From the IMG/VR virus record IMGVR_UViG_3300036791_000360, positions 1 to 22,438 of that record: a DNA stretch of 22,438 nt. One strand, written 5' to 3'. The position numbers and the translations under genes were made by a program. The notes under the pieces are model-generated. The model was not told the DNA's origin and ran no database searches. It was given only the letters and a program-made list of their open reading frames with translations. Positions 1-5,001 of this stretch are shown here, one piece after another. The DNA comes from a virus. How positions within the stretch are numbered: the stretch's first letter is position 1; each line of letters opens with the position of its first letter.

Positions 1-107
1 CTGCGCGGTGTAGTGGGCGGCCGCGGGGCGGTCGCGGCTACGGCACCGGATTCCGGCTTATCAAGTATTTTCTGGACGCGATTAGGACTGCGGTCCTGTA
101 CAGATAA
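1..107 (+). CDS. Possible 3' end of an upstream gene (partial)
   Basis: Frame 3 is open from the window edge to a TAA at 105-107. It reads as a Gly/Arg-rich stretch followed by a plausible C-terminus, GTGFRLIKYFLDAIRTAVLY plus R. A promoter-like TTGACA follows the stop within a few bases, which fits the end of a gene. Frame 1 is also open to 114, so the choice of frame is uncertain. No family is recognised. Confidence 0.25.
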   Translation, partial: ARCSGRPRGGRGYGTGFRLIKYFLDAIRTAVLYR

Positions 108-110
108 ATG

Positions 111-139
111 TTGACAGTGGGGGCGGGAGGCGCTAGGCT
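111..139 (+). promoter_or_regulatory. Candidate sigma70-type promoter for the early genes
   Basis: A perfect -35 hexamer TTGACA lies at 111-116. A weak -10 (TAGGCT, 134-139) follows 17 bases later. Just upstream, GTACA and TAAAT precede GTTGACAG, and the same word order recurs at 4006-4024 before another gene group. A small AGGAC/GTCCT hairpin lies at 84-97. The rest of 140-350 holds a good Shine-Dalgarno-like AAGGAGGT (155-162) but no convincing gene, only ORFs shorter than 40 codons. Confidence 0.4.
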
Positions 140-352
140 GCATCTGTTGAAACGAAGGAGGTGCTGCGGATCGGATGGATGACTGCTAGGGGCCCCGGCA
201 AGACAGGACATGAGTCCTTGCGCAGCGGCTTCGACGGATCGGCAGCAACGCCGATTCCCGCGCGGCGATGGTCGTTTGCATCGCGCACAGTCGCCTAGGA
301 TTTTGGCAAGTCAGACAGTCGCGCGGGAATGGAAAAGCGTAATTCAGCGAAG

Positions 353-389
353 GGCGACTCATGGGTCGCCACACGCTGCATTCCGCAGC
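353..389 (+). promoter_or_regulatory. Two-hairpin leader, divergent copy 1
   Basis: Hairpin 1 pairs GGCGAC (353-358) with GTCGCC (365-370). Hairpin 2 pairs GCTGC (375-379) with GCAGC (385-389). They are followed by CCGAAAGGGAAACAAC and the ATG at 414. The order of parts (stem, stem, GAAAGG, start) matches the leaders at 1011, 2016 and 3179, but the core sequence between the stems is not conserved here, so membership is probable rather than certain. Confidence 0.45.
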
Positions 390-413
390 TGCTTCCTCCG
401 AAAGGGAAACAAC

Positions 414-725
414 ATGTCTATCACAAAGCACGAAGCCATCGTCTCTATCGCGCAGACCTTGCTGCGATCAAACAATCTTCCAATCAACCGCGACACAATC
501 GCGATCGAAGTAGAACGCGCTTTCGGGCTTGTAGTCACGCCAGCTAACTATGACGGATCGGACCGGTATCTGCGACACGAAGCCGAATCTGAGCTTGCCC
601 GTCGGTATATGCTCGCGGAAGGTTTCCAACAACTTGCCGCAAGCGATCGTGGAAGCCGCGATGACTACGGCTCGCAATTCAATCAAGATTTCCGCGACTG
701 GCACAATGCCGGGGTGGAGTCATGA
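414..725 (+). CDS. Small hypothetical phage protein (103 aa)
   Basis: I do not recognise this family. The frame is open from 210, but the ATG at 414 is chosen because it alone has a strong ribosome-binding site (GAAAGGGAAACAAC at 400-413), the signal used across this region. The product is soluble, mixed charged, and begins MSITKHEAIVSIAQTLLRSN. Its first half looks helical (KHEAIVSIAQTLL, then DTIAIEVERAFGL), and the acidic C-terminus is rich in Asp, Asn and Arg. There are no membrane segments and no cysteines. The stop overlaps the next start (CATGA at 721-725), so the following gene is probably translationally coupled. By position it is an early or accessory gene. Confidence 0.7.
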   Translation: MSITKHEAIVSIAQTLLRSNNLPINRDTIAIEVERAFGLVVTPANYDGSDRYLRHEAESELARRYMLAEGFQQLAASDRGSRDDYGSQFNQDFRDWHNAGVES

Positions 726-892
726 ATACCGATAACGCCTTCGACCCAGAAAGCAAAGAAGCAAACGAGCGGCGTGAATTCATCGAGTCGCAAACGGACT
801 ACACCGAGCTTTATCAAGCAATGCAAGCTTTGGTGCAAAAACGCGGTGTGATCGATGACGATCACGCCTTTAGCGATTGGGCTTTGGCCTAA
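722..892 (+). CDS. Small acidic hypothetical protein (56 aa)
   Basis: The ATG at 722 overlaps the previous stop (ATGA), which decides the start and implies coupled translation. The product begins MNTDNAFDPESKEANERREF. It is charged and probably helical, ending in an acidic stretch (DDDHAFSDWALA). No motif, membrane segment or known family is visible. The TAA at 890-892 is followed directly by GAAAGGGAAAC, the ribosome-binding signal of the next gene. Confidence 0.55.
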   Translation: MNTDNAFDPESKEANERREFIESQTDYTELYQAMQALVQKRGVIDDDHAFSDWALA

Positions 893-905
893 TAGAAAGG
901 GAAAC

Positions 906-1007
906 ATGATGACCAACAAAAACCTAGACCGGTTAAGCGAAATTACGTGGCATGTATTAATGCTTGAATTTGCCGCGCTTCTGATCGTTCTTTGGTTGAT
1001 CAGCTGA
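906..1007 (+). CDS. Single-span membrane microprotein (33 aa)
   Basis: The ATG at 906 follows GAAAGGGAAAC (895-905). An ATG one codon later is an alternative start. The peptide has a short polar N-terminus (MMTNKNLDRLSEITWH), then one hydrophobic segment, VLMLEFAALLIVLWLI, that reaches the C-terminus. It probably sits in the inner membrane as a tail-anchored peptide. A role in host takeover or superinfection exclusion is possible but not shown. Its stop is followed at once by the leader hairpins that precede the gene at 1075. Confidence 0.55.
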   Translation: MMTNKNLDRLSEITWHVLMLEFAALLIVLWLIS

Positions 1008-1010
1008 TCC

Positions 1011-1052
1011 CGCGACGGCGGCGCCGCGGCGCCGCTATCGGGCGATCTGCCC
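1011..1052 (+). promoter_or_regulatory. Two-hairpin leader, copy 2
   Basis: The copy has a constant word CGCGACGG (1011-1018). A variable stem follows, GCGGCGC (1018-1024) paired with GCGCCGC (1029-1035) across a CGCG loop. Next comes the constant CTATCGGGCGATC, with hairpin 2 as GGGC (1040-1043) and GCCC (1049-1052). GAAAGGGAAACAA and the ATG at 1075 follow. Compare the copies at 2016 and 3179. Confidence 0.6.
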
Positions 1053-1074
1053 TATTTCCTCGAAAGGGAAACAA

Positions 1075-1812
1075 ATGGCCTATTCAATCCAGCTTACGGA
1101 AAAATCGCGCAATAGCAAAACCGGGCCTATCCCGGTATCAACAACTTCGAATGAAACCTGCCCGGATGCATGTCCACTCAAAGCTAACGGATGTTATGCG
1201 GAAGGTGGGCCTCTGGGAATTCTCTGGCGCGCTTTGTCTGGCTCAGTCGCTGGCGAAACATTCCAGAGTGGGCGCAATAACATCCAATCGCTGACTTGGA
1301 AACAATTCTGCGCCAAGGTGGCAAGCTTCGCCACCGGTACACTCTGGCGCCACAATCAAGCGGGCGATCTTCCTGGTATCGGCGATCGTATTGACGGCAA
1401 GGCGTTAGCGCAATTGGTTGACGCCAACGAATCGTCGGGCGCGCGCGGCTTCACCTATACGCACAAGCCAATCAAGGGCCCGCATGGCCAAAACAACCAA
1501 AAAGCCATCATGGCCGCGAATATGCGCGGCTTCACGGTCAACCTTTCAGCCAACAACTTGGCTGAAGCTGATACCTTGGCAACCGCTGGCATCGGTCCTG
1601 TTGTTGTTGTGCTGCCTGCCGAGGTGCAAGGGAAACAGGATGACTTGAGAACGCCGGATGGGCGCAAGGTTGTTGTTTGCCCGGCGACATACCAGAAAGA
1701 CGTCTCTTGCCTGACTTGCCAGCTTTGCCAACGGCAAAGAAGCACAATCGTCGGATTTCCCGCGCATGGGGCAAACAAGCGCAAAGCTAGCGCAATCGCA
1801 ATGAAAGGATAA
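1075..1812 (+). CDS. Conserved phage protein with cysteine clusters (245 aa)
   Basis: The start is set by GAAAGGGAAACAA immediately upstream. Near the N-terminus the protein has C29, C33 and C40 in the context TCPDACPLKANGCYAEGG. Near the C-terminus it has C202 and a C212/C215/C218 triplet (SCLTCQLCQ), followed by IVGFPAHG. This arrangement recurs in a widespread but uncharacterised phage protein family, as I recall it. The cysteines suggest a metal or iron-sulfur site. The GCYAE context is reminiscent of phage Gp37/Gp68-type radical-SAM-like proteins, but the order is not the canonical CxxxCxxC, so I do not call it an enzyme. It sits among small early genes. Its last codons (ATGAAAGGA) also form the ribosome-binding site of the next gene. 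Confidence 0.8.
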   Translation: MAYSIQLTEKSRNSKTGPIPVSTTSNETCPDACPLKANGCYAEGGPLGILWRALSGSVAGETFQSGRNNIQSLTWKQFCAKVASFATGTLWRHNQAGDLPGIGDRIDGKALAQLVDANESSGARGFTYTHKPIKGPHGQNNQKAIMAANMRGFTVNLSANNLAEADTLATAGIGPVVVVLPAEVQGKQDDLRTPDGRKVVVCPATYQKDVSCLTCQLCQRQRSTIVGFPAHGANKRKASAIAMKG

Positions 1813-1817
1813 CGGCC

Positions 1818-2012
1818 ATGAAAATGTCGGACGATTTGTTTGATGATCTGCGGGCTGCGATCAATGCGGCCGGCGGCCTAGTCCCGGAAGCCAGTATGCG
1901 CAATCGATGGGACGCGCTTTGGCGTTCCGGCTTTAATGTGAGCCAGCTTTACAAGGCCGGCCTGAATGATGATCACATCGATACTGCTTTGCGTCGCATA
2001 GCGAGGAGATGA
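1818..2012 (+). CDS. Small hypothetical protein (64 aa)
   Basis: The ATG at 1818 has GAAAGGATAACGGCC before it, inside the end of the upstream gene, so the two are probably coupled. An ATG two codons later is an alternative. The product begins MKMSDDLFDDLRAAINAAGG, is predominantly helical in appearance, and ends in a basic tail (ALRRIARR). The part NVSQLYKAGLNDDHIDTAL could form a small helical domain. No family is recognised. The third leader hairpin follows within a few bases of the stop. Confidence 0.65.
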   Translation: MKMSDDLFDDLRAAINAAGGLVPEASMRNRWDALWRSGFNVSQLYKAGLNDDHIDTALRRIARR

Positions 2013-2015
2013 TCA

Positions 2016-2061
2016 CGCGACGGGTGGCGCCACGCGCGCCACCTATCGGGCGATCCTGCCC
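2016..2061 (+). promoter_or_regulatory. Two-hairpin leader, copy 3
   Basis: CGCGACGG (2016-2023) is followed by stem GGTGGCGC (2023-2030) and GCGCCACC (2036-2043). Then comes CTATCGGGCGATC with hairpin 2 as GGGC (2048-2051) and GCCC (2058-2061). GAAAGGTAACGAAC leads to the ATG at 2079. Relative to copies 2 and 4, both arms of the first stem have changed together. Confidence 0.6.
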
Positions 2062-2078
2062 AATGAAAGGTAACGAAC

Positions 2079-3173
2079 ATGAAAAACGGCAAAATGCATA
2101 ACCTGCAGGAAATGGCGGCGGAGTTGGAACGCCGGGCCGCTGCCAAGCGCGACCTGATAGTGCCGACACCTAAATTGCAAGGACTTTTTATTGACGGCAA
2201 GTTTCAGCTTGACGTCGACGGCAAGGAACGCCTGACAGTCAATGATCTGGCGCACCGGCAAATCGGCGAGCATGCCGGAATCCCGGCAGTCTACTATGAC
2301 AAAATGCGCAAAGAGGCACCGGACTTGCTGGCTGATAACATCAACCGGTGGTTCCGAGATGAGCCGTCAAATCGCTTGGTTCGCACCATGGAGGGGCAGG
2401 TTCGCGCCTTTCTCTCCGACAAGTACAAGCCAATCGAAAACGAGGACTTGGCCTTGGCGACAATCCCGGCGTTGCTGGAATTGGACCTCGAGATCATGTC
2501 ATCGGAGATAACTGAGCGGCGGTTCTACATCAAAGCGGTTGACAAAACGGTAACGCGGGAACTGGCCAAGATCGGCGGCAATTTCGGCGATGGCAGGCAC
2601 GTCATCCTGCGCACCGTTTCGCCGGCCTTGACTATCAGCAACTCGGAAGTTGGATTCGGCGCCGCGTCTGTCCTTGGTGGCGTCTACGATGCATTTTGTT
2701 CCAACCTTGCATCGTTCGGTGAGCGTTCGGTACGCAAGTATCACGTCGGGGCCCGTAATGAGATCGGCGCCGATGAAACCTACGCGGTGCTCTCCGACGA
2801 GACCAAGAAACTAACCGATCAAGCGACCCTGGCGCAAATGACCGATGTAGTTAAGGCTGCATTCGATCGCGCGCGCTTTGATAGCTTGGTGGCCAAGATC
2901 GAAGGCACACAAGAGGACAAGATTGAAGGCGATCCGGTCAAAGTGGTTAGCTTCGCGGCCAAGAAATTCGGCCTCAACGAGACCGAGGGCAAGGACGTAT
3001 TGCGCCACTTGATCGAAGGCGCGTCCTTGACCCGTTTTGGGCTCTACAACGCGATCACGCGGGCATCGCAAGACGTCCCGGACTACGATCGCGCGTCCGA
3101 ACTCGAGCGCACCGGCGGCAAAATCATTGAACTGCCGGAGTCGGAATGGAGCGTCATCGGCAAAGCCGCTTAA
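2079..3173 (+). CDS. DUF932 family phage/plasmid-like protein (364 aa)
   Basis: The length and the succession of segments match DUF932 (phage/plasmid-like TIGR03299-type) proteins. These segments are an N-terminal basic helix, LTVNDLAHRQIGEHAGIPAV with a YYDKM continuation, NRWFRDEPSNRLVRTMEGQV, RAFLSDKYKPIENEDLAL, and a middle GFGAASVLGGVYDAFCSNL. The molecular function of the family is not established. Members are common in phage and plasmid accessory regions, often near replication or recombination genes. The ATG at 2079 is supported by GAAAGGTAAC. An internal ATG (2094, codon 6) lacks such a signal. The protein is soluble, with a charged C-terminal part and no membrane segments. Leader hairpins lie both upstream (2016) and downstream (3179), so it is probably expressed as part of the early run. 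Confidence 0.85.
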   Translation: MKNGKMHNLQEMAAELERRAAAKRDLIVPTPKLQGLFIDGKFQLDVDGKERLTVNDLAHRQIGEHAGIPAVYYDKMRKEAPDLLADNINRWFRDEPSNRLVRTMEGQVRAFLSDKYKPIENEDLALATIPALLELDLEIMSSEITERRFYIKAVDKTVTRELAKIGGNFGDGRHVILRTVSPALTISNSEVGFGAASVLGGVYDAFCSNLASFGERSVRKYHVGARNEIGADETYAVLSDETKKLTDQATLAQMTDVVKAAFDRARFDSLVAKIEGTQEDKIEGDPVKVVSFAAKKFGLNETEGKDVLRHLIEGASLTRFGLYNAITRASQDVPDYDRASELERTGGKIIELPESEWSVIGKAA

Positions 3174-3178
3174 GGTCC

Positions 3179-3227
3179 CGCGACGGTGGCCACCTGGAAC
3201 GGTGGCCACTATCGGGCGATCTTGCCC
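3179..3227 (+). promoter_or_regulatory. Two-hairpin leader, copy 4
   Basis: CGCGACGG (3179-3186) is followed by the longest variable stem, GTGGCCACC (3186-3194) with GGTGGCCAC (3201-3209) around loop TGGAAC. Then comes CTATCGGGCGATC, with hairpin 2 as GGGC (3214-3217) and GCCC (3224-3227). GAAAGGAGCAAACA leads to the ATG at 3246. Confidence 0.6.
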
Positions 3228-3245
3228 TATCGAAAGGAGCAAACA

Positions 3246-3467
3246 ATGTCCTGGAAACCGGAAGTTTTTGTGGAAGGTAAATGGTCGCGCAACGCCTTGG
3301 TGTTCGCCACCAAAGAAGAGGCGGAAGCTAGCGCGTTCAACCTGTTCTCGCGTTGGATGCTGACCGAGGACCATCGGGCCGTCGAAGTAGATGAGCCCGT
3401 AAACTACCGCTGGCACGATGGCCGCTTGGTGCACATTGCGGAAGCGGCCGGGGAGGGCGAGGTATAG
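3246..3467 (+). CDS. Small hypothetical phage protein (73 aa)
   Basis: The frame is open from before 3186, but the ATG at 3246 is chosen for its ribosome-binding site (CGAAAGGAGCAAACA). The product is a compact protein beginning MSWKPEVFVEGKWSRNALVF, with a helix FATKEEAEASAFNLFSRWML and an acidic C-terminus (AEAAGEGEV). The pattern is typical of short phage proteins that take an evenly spread beta-alpha-beta form, but I recognise no named family. It ends the first gene run. About 230 bases without a gene follow. Confidence 0.65.
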   Translation: MSWKPEVFVEGKWSRNALVFATKEEAEASAFNLFSRWMLTEDHRAVEVDEPVNYRWHDGRLVHIAEAAGEGEV

Positions 3468-3476
3468 GATCGGATA

Positions 3477-3545
3477 GGCGGCGCCCTTTCGCTCGGCTAA
3501 GGCCCCGGTGGGTCGAGAACAAAAAGGTTCCTCGGGCGCGCCGCC
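3477..3545 (+). other. Structured untranslated region with long imperfect hairpin
   Basis: GGCG+GCGCCC (3477-3486) can pair with GGGCGC (3534-3539) and CGCC (3542-3545), leaving a 2-base bulge. Smaller pairings lie inside and next to it: CTCG (3492-3495) with CGAG (3514-3517), GGTTCC (3526-3531) with GGAACC (3563-3568), and TTGGTT (3546-3551) with AACCAA (3565-3570). The last two exclude each other. No ATG-started gene is present between 3468 and 3694. Confidence 0.4.
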
Positions 3546-3571
3546 TTGGTTTGTTTAACCCAGGAACCAAC

Positions 3572-3669
3572 ACCGGGGACTTTTCCCCATCCCGAAACAC
3601 TTTTTCCCAGGCCCGAAACTTTTTCTAAGCCCCCTGACTTTTTTCTAAGCCCCCTGACTTTTTTCCATC
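3572..3669 (+). repeat. Five imperfect 19-20 bp tandem repeats with T-tracts
   Basis: The units begin at 3572, 3591, 3611, 3630 and 3650. The last two share CCCCCTGACTTTTTTC and the earlier ones are degenerate (GCCCGAAACTTTTTCTAAG at 3611). T-tracts of 4-6 bases start at 3581, 3601, 3620, 3639 and 3659, close to two helical turns apart. A GGGG/CCCC hairpin (3575-3588) lies in the first unit. The array ends just before the ribosome-binding site of the gene at 3695. Confidence 0.65.
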
Positions 3670-3694
3670 AACCATCCACGAAAGGAAACAACAA

Positions 3695-3970
3695 ATGACA
3701 CGAAAAACAATCACGCCGGATGATCGGCTACGCCAGGACAACGAACGTCTTCGCCGGAATAGTGATTTGCTGAAAGCGCAGATTGCAGTGGCGCTGAAAG
3801 CGAGCGGCGGCGAGATGCTGGGTAATTACGTGATCGAGCGACCGCATGTGCGATGGCGCGTCCGCGTGGTGGGCAGCGAGGATTGCTTAAGCTGCCACGA
3901 CTCGCTGGTGCAGGCACGCGCGGCCGTCAGACGCTACCAAGCTGGCGACAAGCGACATTCCCCCACATAG
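3695..3970 (+). CDS. Small basic hypothetical protein (91 aa)
   Basis: The ATG at 3695 is preceded by CGAAAGGAAACAACAA, the regional ribosome-binding signal. Residues about 9-34 (DDRLRQDNERLRRNSDLLKA) look like a short coiled coil or leucine-zipper-like helix. The remainder has a beta-rich middle (YVIERPHVRWRVRVVG), a CLSC pair, and a basic C-terminal helix (LVQARAAVRRYQ). The basic charge plus N-terminal coiled coil would suit a small nucleic-acid-binding dimer. With the repeat array immediately upstream, a regulator or origin-binding role is a possibility, not a demonstration. No family is recognised. Confidence 0.65.
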   Translation: MTRKTITPDDRLRQDNERLRRNSDLLKAQIAVALKASGGEMLGNYVIERPHVRWRVRVVGSEDCLSCHDSLVQARAAVRRYQAGDKRHSPT

Positions 3971-4013
3971 GCCGAAAAATCCCCAAAAAAAAGTTACCTC
4001 ACCCGTACATAAA

Positions 4014-4048
4014 TATGTTGACAGCCGCTCGCGTGCGAGCGCAACATA
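4014..4048 (+). promoter_or_regulatory. Bulged hairpin with embedded -35-like TTGACA
   Basis: TATGTTG (4014-4020) pairs with CAACATA (4042-4048). Inside it, CGCTCG (4026-4031) pairs with CGAGCG (4036-4041) around CGTG. Only the 5' side carries extra bases (ACAGC). A TTGACA lies at 4018-4023 in the same upstream context (GTACA, TAAAT, GTTGACAG) as the site at 111. No good -10 box is visible at 17 bases. It may act as a promoter, an RNA leader for the gene at 4079, or both. Confidence 0.45.
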
Positions 4049-4078
4049 CAGCTGTTTAACCGATGAAAGGAACACGCA

Positions 4079-4333
4079 ATGATGGACATCAGTTTTCATT
4101 CCAAGCGAAACGAATCGATGGAAGGCTCCCTGGAGGCTTTCGAAGACTTCCGGACAGCCTGGGCCGACCTCACTCTGAGCACCGGTGATCGCACTCTCAA
4201 CTTCACGATCTTTTTCAAGGGTCGAGAAGATATGCTCGCGTTCCTGGAGACGCTGGCCGAGGATTGCAAAGCCGCCTTGGCCAAATTCGATGTGGATGTG
4301 AAAAAGACCGCCGAGGACACCTGCCATGTTTGA
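4079..4333 (+). CDS. Small acidic hypothetical protein (84 aa)
   Basis: GAAAGGAACACGCA precedes the ATG at 4079. A second ATG follows directly and cannot be excluded as the start. The product is acidic: MMDISFHSKRNESMEGSLEA, a middle strand (TLNFTIFFKGREDMLAFL), and a C-terminal helix (EDCKAALAKFDVDVKKTAED). There are two cysteines, no membrane segment and no recognised family. The stop lies 8 bases inside the next gene, so the two are probably coupled. A bulged hairpin lies in the leader. Confidence 0.65.
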   Translation: MMDISFHSKRNESMEGSLEAFEDFRTAWADLTLSTGDRTLNFTIFFKGREDMLAFLETLAEDCKAALAKFDVDVKKTAEDTCHV

Positions 4334-4634
4334 AGTCAATTGGGCCCGCGTCCCGGTCCCGTACATGACGGACGGCCTCAAGCTCTATGTCGAGCGCGGC
4401 ATACTGCCCGGTGATTTCCTGACCGCGTTGCTCCGCAACGATCTGGTCGAGGCATTCGGCCGCGCCGACGACAACAACACCGCAGCAATGCGCGGCTGGG
4501 CCTCGTTCCTCTACAACGAGATGCCGCGCGGCTCCTGGGGCTCGCGTGCCACCGTAGAGGCGTGGTGCAGGACCGGCGGCCTTCTCGGCCAAGCAGCTTG
4601 CGCACCAAAGGAGGAAGGAAGGGTTCTGGACTGA
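4326..4634 (+). CDS. Conserved small phage protein (102 aa)
   Basis: The start overlaps the previous gene by 8 bases. The core VPYMTDGLKLYVERGILPGD, FLTALLRNDLVEAFGRADD, then LYNEMPRGSWGS and a C-terminal WCRTGGLLGQ, resembles a family of small phage and prophage proteins of unknown function. In those, a helix-rich body ends with a conserved Trp/Gly segment. The last about 15 residues (CAPKEEGRVLD) look unlike the family and may be variable. It is the last gene before a terminator-like hairpin, so it probably closes the early transcription unit. Confidence 0.7.
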   Translation: MFEVNWARVPVPYMTDGLKLYVERGILPGDFLTALLRNDLVEAFGRADDNNTAAMRGWASFLYNEMPRGSWGSRATVEAWCRTGGLLGQAACAPKEEGRVLD

Positions 4635-4657
4635 AGACCGAGCCACTGGAAGACATC

Positions 4658-4691
4658 AACCGGGGCGGCTATGCTGCCCCGGTTTCCTATT
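4658..4691 (+). terminator. Terminator-like hairpin at end of early region
   Basis: AACCGGGGC (4658-4666) pairs perfectly with GCCCCGGTT (4676-4684) around a 9-base loop, and TCCTATTT follows. The stem is strong, but the T-run is interrupted, so an intrinsic terminator is likely rather than certain. Confidence 0.55.
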
Positions 4692-4704
4692 TGGGGATAC
4701 CGGT

Positions 4705-4803
4705 ATGCCAGTCTCAACCCAAACGGCCACCATCCTGGCGGGTCAATCGCTGTCCAACGCGGTAGATAAGGACCGCGTTTTCACGGTCTATGTGGTGACC
4801 TGA
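4705..4803 (+). CDS. Short ORF, possible remnant of a small virion protein (32 aa)
   Basis: The ATG at 4705 has only a weak ribosome-binding site (GGGGATACC). The peptide starts MPVSTQTATILAGQSLSNAV and then ends quickly (DKDRVFTVYVVT). The opening is like the N-terminus of small phage proteins that normally continue for about 80-100 residues with a beta-rich body, so this may be a truncated relic. It may also be a genuine microprotein or chance. A GACCG/CGGTC pairing (4771-4788) lies near its 3' end. Confidence 0.35.
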   Translation: MPVSTQTATILAGQSLSNAVDKDRVFTVYVVT

Positions 4804-4817
4804 AACCTGGGGACGAG

Positions 4818-5000
4818 ATGAAGCACCCTTCCCCTCCCGTCCGCCATGCTGCGAGCCGCAAGAACCGGCGCAAGGCCTTGCACTTCGCCAAGAACCTGCG
4901 CGACGAGATCGAGTTCTTACTGCGCATGCGCGTCAACCTGCTTTACTGCCAGGACCGGGTGGAGAAGCTGATCAACCGGCTTAGAGCCGAGAGGCACTGA
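4818..5000 (+). CDS. Small basic helical protein (60 aa)
   Basis: The ATG at 4818 is preceded by GGGGACGAG. The product is strongly basic: MKHPSPPVRHAASRKNRRKA, then a long helix (LHFAKNLRDEIEFLLRMRVN, LLYCQDRVEKLINRLRAERH) with heptad-like leucines. It could dimerise as a coiled coil. It ends 1 base before the endolysin start, so it is probably co-transcribed with the lysis genes. No family is recognised and a lysis role is not implied by the sequence itself. Confidence 0.6.
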   Translation: MKHPSPPVRHAASRKNRRKALHFAKNLRDEIEFLLRMRVNLLYCQDRVEKLINRLRAERH

Positions 5001-5001
5001 C

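Noticed and set aside
179-298. 39-codon ORF after the AAGGAGGT at 155
   Set aside because: Spacing to the start is about 16 bases, the product shows no protein-like pattern, and codon use is unlike its neighbours. A GTG at 161 is too close to the Shine-Dalgarno sequence.
3572-3669. CRISPR-like array
   Set aside because: Units are adjacent and degenerate with no unique spacers of 30 bases or more, so they are simple tandem repeats.
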